A stretch of 44,698 bases of DNA from CAVQBP01 sp964448105 (GCA_964448105.1 CAYUVK010000034.1:1-44698); one strand, 5' to 3'. Positions 33,524 through 42,389 are shown, numbered from the stretch's first letter. Notes: generated by a model from the letters alone, not told the origin. Numbers and translations: made by a program.

Positions 33524-36025
33524 TTAAATTTTATCTTTTTTATTTTTTAATGTTTCCAGTTCAACTTTCACAGGTTTAACATTCCAGATTTTCTGCGAAT
33601 ATTCTTTAATAGATCGATCTGAAGAAAACTTCCCGATTCTTGCACAATTAAGTATAGATTTTTTAGTCCATTGATCCTGGTTTTTATATAAATTATCTAC
33701 TTTTCTTTGTGCTTTTATATAAGAATCATAATCAGCAAAAAGACAATAGTAATCATATTCCATTAAGCCGTCAATAATCGGCTGGAAAATTCCCGGTTCA
33801 TTTGGATTAAAATAGTCACCTGCGATCATATCAACGACGCGTTTCAGTTCAAAGCTTTTATCATAATACTCTCTAGGGTTGTATCCATTCTTTTTAAGCT
33901 TAACTACTTCATCGGCCAGCAAACCAAAAATAATTATGTTATCTTCCCCCATTTCCTCACGCATTTCAACGTTTGCTCCATCCATTGTTCCGATAGTAAT
34001 TGCACCGTTTAGTGCAAGCTTCATATTACCGGTACCGGAAGCTTCAAATCCTGCTGTCGAGATCTGTTCCGAAAGATCGGCAGCCGGTATAATTTTTTCG
34101 GCAAGAGTAACGGAATAATTTTTAAGAAAAATTACTTTTAATTTATTCCCGATATCTTTGTCGTTATTGACAACATCGGCGACGGAATTAATTAATTTAA
34201 TTACAATCTTTGCCATAAAATAAGCAGGTGCAGCTTTCCCGCTGAAGATAACCGTTCTTGGAACAACATCAAGATCAGGATTATCTTTTATCCTATTATA
34301 AAAAGTAATTACATGAAATACATTTAAAAGCTGCCGTTTGTATTCATGAAATCTTTTTATCTGAACATCAAACATAGACTCCGGGTTAATATCGACGTTG
34401 TGCTCATTTTTTATATACCCGATTAATAATTTTTTAGTAAGCCATTTACTGCTTCTCCAATTTTCACAGAATTCCGTATCATCAATAAACTTTTCCAGCT
34501 TTTTTAATTCCGATAATTTTGTAATCCATTTATCGCCTATTTTATCCGAAATTAAACCGGATAAAAGAGGGTTGGCGGTTTTAAGCCATCGCCTGGGAGT
34601 TATTCCGTTTGTTATGTTTACAAATTTTTTAGGAAATATTTTATAAAAGTGATGAAAAATATTTTTCTTTAAAATTTCAGTATGTAATTCAGCCACACCG
34701 TTTACAGTATGGCTGCCTATAATCGCCAGATTGGACATTTTTATCTTCTTTTCCGGCTGCTCCCTTATAATAGAAAGCTCGGCAATAATTGAGTCATCAG
34801 TAGTATAATTCTTTTTAATAAATTCGATGAACCTTCTGTTTATTTCATAAATAATCATCAAATGACGGGGAAGAAGATTCTCTATAATTGTAACAGACCA
34901 TTCTTCCAATGCTTCCGGGACAACTGTATGATTTGTATATGAAAATGTATGGGTAATAATATCCCATGCCACATCCCAGCTTAATCCTTCTTCATCAATA
35001 AGAATTCTCATCAGTTCCGGGATTGCAATAACCGGGTGAGTATCATTTAATTGTATTGCCGTTTTTTCGGCAAACTTATCATAAGTTTTATGATTGATTT
35101 TATATTTTCGAATAATATCCTGCAATGTTGCAGATACAAAGAAGTATTGCTGTCTAAGCCTTAGATATTTTCCTTTATCAATTGTATCGTTAGGATAAAG
35201 GACTTTTGATATGTTTTCGGAATTATTCTTGCTTTCGACTGCAGCAAGATAATTACCGCTGTTAAAGTCTTCAAAGCTGAAAGACTTTGTAGCTTTAGCT
35301 TCCCATAACCTTAAATTATTAACTGTGTTGGTGTTGTATCCGGGGACAGGAACGTCATATGCAATTGCCATAACATCCTGAGTATCCACCCATTCGAATT
35401 TTAATTTATCGTTTGAGTGCTGAACAACTTTACCGTAAAATTTAACTTTATATTCTAATTTTCTCCTCAAAATTTCCCAGGGGTTTCCAAAAATCAGCCA
35501 GTTGTCTGCTCTTTCAACCTGGTAGCCGTTTTCAATTTCCTGTTCAAATATTCCGAATTTATACCTAATTCCATATCCGAAAGCAGGCAGTTCCATAGTC
35601 GCCATCGAATCCAAAAAGCAGGCTGCGAGCCTTCCCAAACCTCCATTTCCCAGCCCCATATCATTTTCATAATCTCTAATTGCTTCCAGGCTGTAGTCAT
35701 TATCCTTAAGAATATTATAACATTCATCATAATAACCAAGGTTAATAAGTGCATTTCCCAAAAGCCTACCCATTAAATATTCCATCGAAAGGTAGTAGAC
35801 TCTTTTAGCGTCAGCCTGTGTATATTTTAATTGGGTACGCAGCCATCGCCTAACAAGACGATCCCTGATTGATAATGAAAGTGCATAATAAGCGTCTTCC
35901 CCTGTAGCCGTAAACTTATCCTTTACCAGCATAAATTCCATATGTTCGTCAAACTGGTTGGTAAGCGAATAACTTTCCAGGCTTTCTTTATCTGTAAAGA
36001 ACACCGAACCGTTTTTAAGTCCCAT
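33524..36025 (-). CDS. glgP: Glycogen/starch phosphorylase
   Basis: An 833-residue GT35 phosphorylase that releases glucose-1-phosphate from alpha-1,4-glucans. It has the conserved MEYLMGRLLGNALINLG near the N-terminus, the active-site segment ENDMGLGNGGLGRLAACFLDS (in parts) and the pyridoxal-phosphate-binding EASGTGNMKLALNGA with its lysine. The late region GTMDGANVEMREEMG follows. Length matches E. coli and vertebrate enzymes (about 800-840). It indicates glycogen storage. The SDR gene follows by 8 bp, and a stem-loop lies in the 5' region at 36068-36094. The start is ATG after a GGGG-type site. Confidence 0.95.
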   Translation of the reverse strand: MGLKNGSVFFTDKESLESYSLTNQFDEHMEFMLVKDKFTATGEDAYYALSLSIRDRLVRRWLRTQLKYTQADAKRVYYLSMEYLMGRLLGNALINLGYYDECYNILKDNDYSLEAIRDYENDMGLGNGGLGRLAACFLDSMATMELPAFGYGIRYKFGIFEQEIENGYQVERADNWLIFGNPWEILRRKLEYKVKFYGKVVQHSNDKLKFEWVDTQDVMAIAYDVPVPGYNTNTVNNLRLWEAKATKSFSFEDFNSGNYLAAVESKNNSENISKVLYPNDTIDKGKYLRLRQQYFFVSATLQDIIRKYKINHKTYDKFAEKTAIQLNDTHPVIAIPELMRILIDEEGLSWDVAWDIITHTFSYTNHTVVPEALEEWSVTIIENLLPRHLMIIYEINRRFIEFIKKNYTTDDSIIAELSIIREQPEKKIKMSNLAIIGSHTVNGVAELHTEILKKNIFHHFYKIFPKKFVNITNGITPRRWLKTANPLLSGLISDKIGDKWITKLSELKKLEKFIDDTEFCENWRSSKWLTKKLLIGYIKNEHNVDINPESMFDVQIKRFHEYKRQLLNVFHVITFYNRIKDNPDLDVVPRTVIFSGKAAPAYFMAKIVIKLINSVADVVNNDKDIGNKLKVIFLKNYSVTLAEKIIPAADLSEQISTAGFEASGTGNMKLALNGAITIGTMDGANVEMREEMGEDNIIIFGLLADEVVKLKKNGYNPREYYDKSFELKRVVDMIAGDYFNPNEPGIFQPIIDGLMEYDYYCLFADYDSYIKAQRKVDNLYKNQDQWTKKSILNCARIGKFSSDRSIKEYSQKIWNVKPVKVELETLKNKKDKI

Positions 36026-36067
36026 GATACCCCGTTCTATAATTTATATTTCAAAAGTAATTTTCCG

Positions 36068-36094
36068 TATTGAATGTAAAGCTTGCATTCAATA
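36068..36094. promoter_or_regulatory. Stem-loop between the VOC gene and glgP
   Basis: TATTGAATG and CATTCAATA form a perfect 9-bp inverted repeat extending to about 12 bp with a wobble, loop of 3 nt. It lies 43 bp before the glgP start and has no T-tract on the minus strand, so it may be a leader structure or operator of glgP instead of a plain terminator. Confidence 0.45.
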
Positions 36095-36137
36095 AACGAA
36101 AAGTTTATTCCATAATATTAAGTTACACAATTATTAA

Positions 36138-36629
36138 TTACTCATCGTCAAGTTCCGAAAGAAGATTCATAACATCGAGATGTTTTGTTACCATCTGTAA
36201 ATGTCCTTCCGTATCAACAGGCCATTTTTCTTCGTCCCTATCTGCATAAAGTTCAACCCCGTTTCCATCCGGATCGGTAATATAAATTGATTCGGATACA
36301 CCATGATCCGAAGCACCTTCTATTTTATAATTGATTTCGAATAATCTTTTTAAAATTCTTGCCAGCTCTTTTCTTGAGGGATAAAGAATTGCAAAATGGT
36401 AAAGCCCAGTATGCCCGCCGGGGGGTGATGTTGCTCCCTTCCCTGCCCATGTATTTAACCCTATATGATGATGATAACCGCCGGCAGATAAAAACACAGC
36501 AGAATCTCCATATCCCTGTGTTATTTCAAATCCAAGAAGATCCCTGTAAAATTTTAATGATCGGTCAAGGTCGGAAACTGTTAAATGAATGTGTCCAATT
36601 TTGGTTACCGGATGAATTTTATATTCCAC
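36138..36629 (-). CDS. VOC dioxygenase/glyoxalase-like protein (CatE-like)
   Basis: A 163-residue protein similar to the catechol-2,3-dioxygenase-like YfiE/CatE group: IGHIHLTVSDLDRSLKFYRDLLGFE, then GGYHHHIGLNTWAGKGA, GLYHFAILYPSRKEL and YITDPDGNGVELYADR. The ligands His (GHIHL), His (GLYHF) and Glu (VELYA) of the metal triad are all present, so this one is likely a genuine metal enzyme. It starts with GTG, preceded by AAGGA at 6 bases. It is not part of the nine-gene run at 24126-29029. Confidence 0.87.
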   Translation of the reverse strand: MEYKIHPVTKIGHIHLTVSDLDRSLKFYRDLLGFEITQGYGDSAVFLSAGGYHHHIGLNTWAGKGATSPPGGHTGLYHFAILYPSRKELARILKRLFEINYKIEGASDHGVSESIYITDPDGNGVELYADRDEEKWPVDTEGHLQMVTKHLDVMNLLSELDDE

Positions 36630-36801
36630 TCTAAATCCTTTAATAAATAATTACTTATATCTCTGAGTTTATAAAAATATAACTCGATATTTAACAAAAA
36701 AATCTAAAGAGTTCTAAGATTATTTACAAATTGCAAAAGTTTAATTTTATCTATCTTTCACCCTTTACAATTTTTTTAATCTTCTAATCTTTTAATTGAG
36801 A

Positions 36802-37512
36802 TTATTTCTTCATTTTACTTGAAATTTCTTCCATTAACTCAACCTGTATCTGTTGAATTTCGAGCATCCTTTGCCCGTGCTGAACAAGCATATGATCAAT
36901 TTTATCATGTAGAAGCCGTATTTCAACTTCGGCTTTTAAATTAACCTGGTAATCATTGAGAGAACGTATACGATCTTTTTCTTCCTGCCTATTTTGGCTC
37001 ATCATAATTACAGGAGCCTGGATTGCCGCAATACAGGAAAGTATCAGATTTAAAAGGATAAAAGGAAAAGGATCAAAAGCTTTTACAGTTAGAAAAATAA
37101 CATTTATAATCATCCAGATTATAAGGAAAGACATAAAAAGAATAATAAACCTCCAGCTGCCGCCGAATTTTGCAATGTTATCGGATAATCTTTGTCCGAA
37201 AGTTATTTTTTTATCAATATCCTGTTCAACATTCCTTGAGATTAAATCTCTTTCAACAATACTATCAAGCACTTCCTTATCGTTAGCATTCAGCTCTCCT
37301 TTTTCTTCCTCCATGACTCCTTGAATGTATTGCTTCCTGTACTTATTAAGATCATCAAGACATACATAGCCTTGAGGTTCAAGCTGGTAACCATCCTGGT
37401 TAATAAGCTGAACTATTGGAGGACGAATAGAAACTACAGGACGCATTACGGATATCTTTTTTTCCTTTTTGCAAATTTGACAAACTGCTGATTCACTATT
37501 TAAATTTTTCAT
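36802..37512 (-). CDS. DUF1003 membrane protein with N-terminal zinc-ribbon-like motif
   Basis: A 236-residue inner-membrane protein. The N-terminus has CQICKK (a possible two-Cys metal site). The DUF1003 core follows: ITFGQRLSDNIAKFGGSWRFI, two membrane helices (about 122-165) and NRQEEKDRIRSLNDYQVNLKAE with a coiled-coil-like tail. This architecture is full length. The function is unknown; related proteins are implicated in membrane stress or magnesium-related processes without proof. A GGAG site precedes the ATG. Confidence 0.88.
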   Translation of the reverse strand: MKNLNSESAVCQICKKEKKISVMRPVVSIRPPIVQLINQDGYQLEPQGYVCLDDLNKYRKQYIQGVMEEEKGELNANDKEVLDSIVERDLISRNVEQDIDKKITFGQRLSDNIAKFGGSWRFIILFMSFLIIWMIINVIFLTVKAFDPFPFILLNLILSCIAAIQAPVIMMSQNRQEEKDRIRSLNDYQVNLKAEVEIRLLHDKIDHMLVQHGQRMLEIQQIQVELMEEISSKMKK

Positions 37513-37817
37513 ATTAAATTCTCCAATTAACAGTAAAACATTCTACATTCTGTTTACGCAGTATTTGAATAAAACTGTTTTAAAATTACTTCCTTTATTT
37601 ATTTAATCATGAGATGAAAATTTATGTTGAGAGTATATATAAGTAAACTTGACTCCCCAAATATCATAATTCTTTATGAAGCATCAAAAAGAAAATTAAG
37701 AGTTAAATAAAATCTAAATTTAGCATGGATGCATGAACTGCATGTTTGCATGTCATTATCTATTAAAGAAAAGGCTTATCCCTTGCTCTTGAACTTCATA
37801 CTGTTTGGTATAAGCAA
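37513..37817. other. Intergenic region with a GCATG cluster
   Basis: 305 bp with no gene seen. GCATG occurs four times in 30 bp at 37723, 37731, 37740 and 37748, at 8, 9 and 8-bp spacing. A weak pairing GCTTATCCC/GGTATAAGC (37774-37782 and 37807-37815) lies close to the stop of the BON-domain gene and could end its transcript. Confidence 0.5.
37723..37752. promoter_or_regulatory. Fourfold GCATG array
   Basis: Four GCATG pentamers in 30 bp, about 8.3 bp apart. CATG is self-complementary, so a site can be read on either strand. The array sits upstream of the DUF1003 gene start (about 210 bp) and downstream of the BON gene. A cluster of protein-binding or methylation sites is possible. Confidence 0.4.
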
Positions 37818-38363
37818 TCAACTTTTTTCAATTGATAAATAATTTTTAACCTTAAATGCATCGGTATGCCACTGGATGAGCATATCTGCCCAGCTTTTTT
37901 CCATTGGCGATATGACAGAGCCTTCTAGAATTATTCTGTTGCTTATAACAATAATATGCACAGGAGGATCTTTCATAAATGCATACTTTTCGAAATCAGG
38001 ACTGCTGTAAATTGCTTCTGCAGCTTTATAACGCAAATCATCAGGACCGCTTACTTTCTCTATCTTATCGGTAACGGATTTTACACCTTCAACTTCTTTG
38101 GTAATTTTTTCAAAAAATGCTTTGTCCCAAGGGAGGTGTACATAACCATTAAGTGTTACTGCTCCGTCTTGTGTCTTCACTGTGACCCAATCAAAAATCG
38201 TATAAAACAAGTTGCTTCTTATTTTATGCTGGACTTCTTTTGTGATTAGGCTATCAGTTTGATATTCCGAATTTTGGTGAGCTTGTAGTGAAATCGGCAA
38301 TAATAAAAAAATTATAGCCAGGAATAATACGGTAAAATATGTCCTACTCGGTTTCATTTTCAA
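37818..38363 (-). CDS. Exported protein with two BON domains (OsmY-like)
   Basis: A 181-residue periplasmic protein. After a signal peptide (about 1-28, ending SLQA) come two BON domains: one with IRSNLFYTIFDWVTVKTQDGAVTLNGYVHLPWDKAFFEKITKEVEGVKSVTDKIEKV (in parts) and one around HIIVISNRIILEGSVISPMEKSWAD. BON domains bind phospholipids and stabilise membranes, as OsmY and DolP do. The second domain ends in the ITK-like VKNYLSIE. It likely guards the outer membrane under stress. A clear AGGAG precedes the ATG. Confidence 0.85.
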   Translation of the reverse strand: MKMKPSRTYFTVLFLAIIFLLLPISLQAHQNSEYQTDSLITKEVQHKIRSNLFYTIFDWVTVKTQDGAVTLNGYVHLPWDKAFFEKITKEVEGVKSVTDKIEKVSGPDDLRYKAAEAIYSSPDFEKYAFMKDPPVHIIVISNRIILEGSVISPMEKSWADMLIQWHTDAFKVKNYLSIEKS

Positions 38364-38584
38364 ATCTCCTTTTGTTTACTTTTACTTTTATTTATTCATA
38401 CTGGTTTCTGATACAGGACACAAGCTGGAATGATTGAGACCATTCCGTTAAAAAGACAAATGTTCATTTATATATTGATTTAGACAGAATTTTTTACAAT
38501 TTTTTAAATAATTAAAAACTTATGGGGAAATTTATTCTCAATATTTCCCTGCTTTTTTGTAATTGTTCCAGAGAGCAATTAATC

Positions 38585-39616
38585 ATGCGCTTCAAAGTTA
38601 TTACTCTCTTGTTTTGCTGCTTACTGTTTACAAACTTCTGGGGATGCAAAAATGATGACAATATAGTTAATACTGGTTCGGAGCAATACGTTGCAGATTT
38701 TGAAACTTTGTGGAATCATTTTGATAAAGAATATTGTTATTTCCCTTTCAAGAATATTGACTGGAAGCAGCTTCATGATCTTTACCTTCCTTCTGTTGAA
38801 AAGGCATCATCGGCAGAGTCATTTATTTCAATCTGTGCTTCAATGCTGGCTCCGCTTCGTGATGGTCATATTTATTTTATTGGACCAAACGGGACATATA
38901 TACCAACACATATTAATTCATATCCACCAAATTATGACGCAAGTGTATATCAAGCTTTATTTCAGCAGTATAATGGTGTTATGGTAAACAGCTCAACCGG
39001 TTATGTTGTTGTTGATTCTATTCTTTGTGTTGGAATTCAATCATGGCTGGATGCTCAATTCAATATTTCTGATTTTGATAATATTCTTGATTCAAATAGT
39101 GATATGCATGGAGTTATTATTGATGTTAGGGCTAACGGAGGAGGTAACCAGAATCTTGCACTTGAAGTTGCAGGAAGATTTACTTCTGTTGCAACGGTAG
39201 GAAGTTACTCACAAGTACGAAGCGGTCCGCTGTACACAGATCTAACCCCGCTTCATTCAATTATGGTAACACCGAGAGGGAAAACATGGAAAAAACCGGT
39301 TGTGGTTCTTACCGGAAGAAAATGTTTTAGTTCTAATGAAGGATTTATTTCTGCTATAGAAAATATTCCTTCTGTAACTACTATTGGCGACACAACAGGA
39401 GGAGGAAGCGGCAACCCAAAATTTTATTCTTTCTCGAATGGGTGGCAGTATACAGTACCCCAATGGATTGAACATACTGCCGACAAAAAAATAATTGAAT
39501 GGAATGGAATTCCACCCGGTATTTATGTGAAGGCAGACTCTTTGGATTTTGCAAAAGGAGATGACCCGGTATTTGATTATGCACTTAACTGGATAAAAGA
39601 GAAAGTCAAAAACTAG
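38585..39616 (+). CDS. S41-family peptidase, lipoprotein
   Basis: About 343 residues, related to C-terminal-processing peptidases. A lipoprotein signal (LLFTNFWGC, acylated Cys about residue 21 of this start) should anchor it to a membrane. The peptidase core has LRDGHIYF, RANGGGNQN (oxyanion region) and RKCFSSNEGF, where the first Ser, three residues before Glu, is the probable nucleophile as in the S-x-x-E motif of the family. GDTTGGGSGNP follows. There is no PDZ domain. I take ATG 38585 rather than 38522: it gives a normal signal and is preceded by a GAGAG site. It lies divergent from the BON-domain gene. Confidence 0.83.
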   Translation: MRFKVITLLFCCLLFTNFWGCKNDDNIVNTGSEQYVADFETLWNHFDKEYCYFPFKNIDWKQLHDLYLPSVEKASSAESFISICASMLAPLRDGHIYFIGPNGTYIPTHINSYPPNYDASVYQALFQQYNGVMVNSSTGYVVVDSILCVGIQSWLDAQFNISDFDNILDSNSDMHGVIIDVRANGGGNQNLALEVAGRFTSVATVGSYSQVRSGPLYTDLTPLHSIMVTPRGKTWKKPVVVLTGRKCFSSNEGFISAIENIPSVTTIGDTTGGGSGNPKFYSFSNGWQYTVPQWIEHTADKKIIEWNGIPPGIYVKADSLDFAKGDDPVFDYALNWIKEKVKN

Positions 39617-39680
39617 AATTGAGGAATCTATTCATAAAGATAAGTATTGAGTCACCAAAACCGGTCTCTCTGCATTTGTA

Positions 39681-39890
39681 CTATTTATCATCCTCAATAG
39701 AAGAAGATGAATCTTGTTCGTTGTTTGTATTTGAATTACTAGAAGCTAATCTTCCGGATTTTTTTAATGCTTCGGTTAATAAATATTCAATCTGTGCATT
39801 AATACTTCTTAATTCATCCGCTGCCCATTTTTCCAGGGCAGCATGAATATTACCATCGATTCTCAATAAAAACTTTTTCTTTTCTGCCAT
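39681..39890 (-). CDS. Arc-like ribbon-helix-helix protein
   Basis: A 69-residue DNA-binding protein with one ribbon-helix-helix domain: KKKFLLRIDGNIHAALEKWAADELRSINAQIEYLLTEALKK (in parts). That matches the Arc/MetJ-like pattern R-I-x-x-x-L-H-x-x-L-x-x-W-A-x-x-x-x-x-S-x-N-x-x-I-E. The Ser/Asn/Glu tail is disordered. Such proteins bind as dimers of dimers. It lies 18 bp after the unknown gene (39909) and is the last gene of the SPFH operon, so it may autoregulate it. Confidence 0.85.
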   Translation of the reverse strand: MAEKKKFLLRIDGNIHAALEKWAADELRSINAQIEYLLTEALKKSGRLASSNSNTNNEQDSSSSIEDDK

Positions 39891-39908
39891 ATATATTTAA
39901 TTAAATTT

Positions 39909-40418
39909 TTACCTTGCCATGGCTGCATGCTTCCTTTGTGCCGAAATATACCATGCAAGAACAATTATCCACGGGTATTTATCAATTACTTCAGATCTTT
40001 TCTCGATAAATATCTCAACATTTGTCCTGAATTTAACTTTATCAACTAACTTAACAAATACCTGACCGGATGAATCCTGTATTTCATAATCTTTTTTAAA
40101 AGCTTTAAACATTAACTTTATTCTTTCTCCCCTGGGTAGTTCTATCATACCGTGCTGCTTAAATTTTCCCCCCTTATATTTTGCATACGGCAATGTATAC
40201 CCTGATTCTTTTACTGCAACTTCCGATCTCCAAAAAGAAGGGCGGTAAAAGGTCCATTTTTTATTAAACATCGCTATTTCCAATTGAAAGCCGAATGTTT
40301 TAACTTTTTTTATTGTCCCGATAATTTCATCATTGCTTTTCAATTCATAATATGTCTTCCACACAGAAGGCTGAATAAATTCTAATTTTTTTCCATAGTA
40401 ATACGACAAATTTTTCAT
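39909..40418 (-). CDS. Unrecognised protein of the SPFH-Arc operon
   Basis: A 169-residue basic protein, rich in Tyr, Phe, Trp and Lys. It shows alternating strand-like segments (YYELKSNDEIIGTIKKV, GFQLEIAMFNKKWTFYRPSFW, YTLPYAKYKGG) and ends with a hydrophobic helix WIIVLAWYIS and a basic tail. The pattern is reminiscent of tubby/LURP-one-like barrels, but I cannot prove this. It lies 20 bp after the SPFH gene and 18 bp before the Arc gene, so it is clearly in the operon. A lipid- or membrane-facing role is plausible from the context. Confidence 0.7.
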   Translation of the reverse strand: MKNLSYYYGKKLEFIQPSVWKTYYELKSNDEIIGTIKKVKTFGFQLEIAMFNKKWTFYRPSFWRSEVAVKESGYTLPYAKYKGGKFKQHGMIELPRGERIKLMFKAFKKDYEIQDSSGQVFVKLVDKVKFRTNVEIFIEKRSEVIDKYPWIIVLAWYISAQRKHAAMAR

Positions 40419-40438
40419 AAAGCGTTATCAGATCAATT

Positions 40439-41314
40439 TTATTGATAAAGGGTACCGGTATTTATTATAGGCGTTACTTCTGATTCCGAGACTAATGCAA
40501 CCATGAGATTATTTACCATTGTAGCTTTTTTCTCTTCATCTAAATTAATTATATTTTGTTCGCTTAGAGATTTCAATGCAATTTCAACCATGCCGACTGC
40601 GCCTTCAACTATTTTATACCTTGCTGCAACAACTGCTTCGGCTTGCTGCCTTCGCAGCATTGCCTGTGCTATTTCCTGAGCATATGCAAGATGGCTTATA
40701 CGGGCTTCAATAACTTCGACACCTGCAATTTCCAACCTTGATTGAACCTGCTTCTGCAAACTCTCGGCTATTTCCTGCGGGCTTCCTCTCAACGAAGCTT
40801 TGTTATTTTCACTTTCATCGTATGGAAATTCCGATGCAAGAGATCTAATTGATGTCTCACTCTGTATGTCGACAAACTGCTCATAATTTTCCACATCAAA
40901 AACAGCTTTGGCAGAATCACCAACTTTCCAGACTATAACAGCCCCAATTTCAATAGGGTTTCCATTTAAATCATTAACTTTAATTTTTTCGCTGCTGAAG
41001 TTTCTTATTCTTAATGAGATTTTCCTTTTTATTGTAAAAGGATTTACCCACCAAAAACCGGATTGACGAACTGTCCCGGAATACTTACCAAAAAATATTA
41101 TTACCCGTGAATCATTCGGCTGGACAACTATTAACCCGCTAATTAAAAGAACTATTATCAAAATTCCAGGGATAAAAATCCATAAAAATCCTGGATCTTT
41201 TGATTGTATCCCAACTACAAAAAGGTAAATATCCAATACTAATAATAGAAAAGAAATTAACAGTATTACAAAACCGTTAATTTTTGAAGCTGGTTTTTCT
41301 GCTATTTTTTCCAT
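40439..41314 (-). CDS. SPFH (band 7) membrane protein
   Basis: A 291-residue protein with two closely spaced N-terminal membrane segments (about 12-35 and 42-65), then the SPFH domain (about 67-230). That domain begins SRVIIFFGKYSGTVRQSGFWWVNPF and has NPIEIGAVIVWKVGDSAKAVFDVE. The region with EVIEARISHLAYAQEIAQAMLRRQQAEAVVAARY (in parts) is the usual coiled-coil assembly segment. SPFH proteins scaffold membrane domains and often bind proteases. A conserved gene partnership of SPFH, a small unknown protein and an Arc-type protein is seen here and, as I recall, in other genomes. It is the first gene of this operon. Confidence 0.9.
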   Translation of the reverse strand: MEKIAEKPASKINGFVILLISFLLLVLDIYLFVVGIQSKDPGFLWIFIPGILIIVLLISGLIVVQPNDSRVIIFFGKYSGTVRQSGFWWVNPFTIKRKISLRIRNFSSEKIKVNDLNGNPIEIGAVIVWKVGDSAKAVFDVENYEQFVDIQSETSIRSLASEFPYDESENNKASLRGSPQEIAESLQKQVQSRLEIAGVEVIEARISHLAYAQEIAQAMLRRQQAEAVVAARYKIVEGAVGMVEIALKSLSEQNIINLDEEKKATMVNNLMVALVSESEVTPIINTGTLYQ

Positions 41315-41487
41315 TTTCTTCCCTAAAAAATGTTATTGATATTGTAATGATATCATATTAATATCAAATAAGCAAGTTTAAAATTTAACAAAATTTAGAT
41401 AATGAATTAAAATTGCAGCGTTTTAGTTAGATTAATTGAGTAGAGTATAAGTATAGCCGGAGATTGAAAAGAATAAAATATTAATTT

Positions 41488-41697
41488 TTATAAGGATAGT
41501 TCTTTAGCTTCAAAAGCTTCGTTCATTTCCATTTCAATTTCATGAATGCTGAAGTTATGATTTATTCTATCTTTATCATTCGATTCGTCTTTAGGATTTC
41601 CAATAAAATATTCCGCAAGTTGTTTAGCGGATATTTCATCTTCAGCATCAATGGTAATGGAATAAACTCTTGTTAGATTTACTTTGAAGGTTTGCAT
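41488..41697 (-). CDS. Small acidic protein, unrecognised
   Basis: A 69-residue protein with a beta-alpha start (QTFKVNLTRVYSITIDAEDEISAKQLAEYFIG) followed by an acidic tail (HEIEMEMNEAFEAKEL). The strand-helix motif with ITIDAEDEISAKQLAE resembles small proteins of about 70 residues in which a sensory strand precedes a helix (DpnD/PcfM-like or similar), but I cannot name a family. Start at ATG 41697 is preferred over 41712, because GAGAAG sits before it. It is 173 bp upstream of the SPFH gene and divergent from the nuclease-like gene. Confidence 0.55.
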   Translation of the reverse strand: MQTFKVNLTRVYSITIDAEDEISAKQLAEYFIGNPKDESNDKDRINHNFSIHEIEMEMNEAFEAKELSL

Positions 41698-41712
41698 AAT
41701 TAAACTTCTCAT

Positions 41713-41831
41713 TAAAAATTAAATTATAGAATTTATCGAACCAGTTTATTTATATAATTGATATATTTGTGTATATATAAATATATAAAACTTATAATTG
41801 GAAAATACAAATTTTTATTATAATTTGAATT
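41713..41831. promoter_or_regulatory. AT-rich divergent promoter region
   Basis: A 119-bp gap between the minus-strand small protein and the plus-strand nuclease-like gene, with TTGATA (41759) and a long TATATA-rich run about 18 bp on (around 41775-41790). This could be the promoter of the nuclease-like gene. No ribosome-binding site is evident before its ATG. Confidence 0.35.
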
Positions 41832-42389
41832 ATGGAAACAAAATTAAGTCGAATAAGTAAAAATTATCCACGACAAAACTTACCATATTCTAAATCAAGC
41901 AAAAGAATAGAAAGTTTATTTGTACATGCTTTTGTTAATAATTTTAATACGGAATTATTAATCAAAAATTATAATAAAAAATATATCTTAGCTAAAGAAC
42001 TAGATTTAAATGGATATGGTATTGCGGATTTAGTTTTGTGGGAATACAGTATAAAAAATTGTCATAATGAATCCAGATTAATTAGGACAATTTTAACAAC
42101 TTTTGAAGTTAAAATAAAAGATTGGCGAAAAGCGATTATTCAAGCATATAGATATAAGTATTACTCAAATAGAGCCATTGTAATTATCCCTATAGAATAT
42201 TCAGCCAAGGCAGTTATTAATAAAAAACTTTTCTCCGATTTTAACATAGGACTTTGGATTTTTGATAAAAAGAATAAGCAAACAAACAAAATATTTACCC
42301 CTAGAGCACACAAACCAATTAATAGAGAAGCAAAAGAAAAAGCAATAGATATTTTAAATCAAAAATTTAAAGTTCTGCAAGAGATTTAA
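41832..42389 (+). CDS. Putative PD-(D/E)XK nuclease
   Basis: A 185-residue protein I cannot place in a named family, but with the nuclease signature in the right order. Glu27 lies in an N-terminal helix (KRIESLFVHAFV), Asp66 in GYGIADLVLW, Glu92-Val-Lys94 in TTFEVKIKDW, and Gln104 with Tyr in AIIQAYRYKYYSNRAIVIIP. That is the E, D, E-x-K, Q-x-x-x-Y pattern of restriction-like nucleases, and the following IVIIP strand fits the fold. It is basic throughout and AT-rich. There is no DNA-recognition domain, so a partner would be needed for targeting. Its 3' end overlaps the converging gene by 23 bp. Confidence 0.7.
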   Translation: METKLSRISKNYPRQNLPYSKSSKRIESLFVHAFVNNFNTELLIKNYNKKYILAKELDLNGYGIADLVLWEYSIKNCHNESRLIRTILTTFEVKIKDWRKAIIQAYRYKYYSNRAIVIIPIEYSAKAVINKKLFSDFNIGLWIFDKKNKQTNKIFTPRAHKPINREAKEKAIDILNQKFKVLQEI

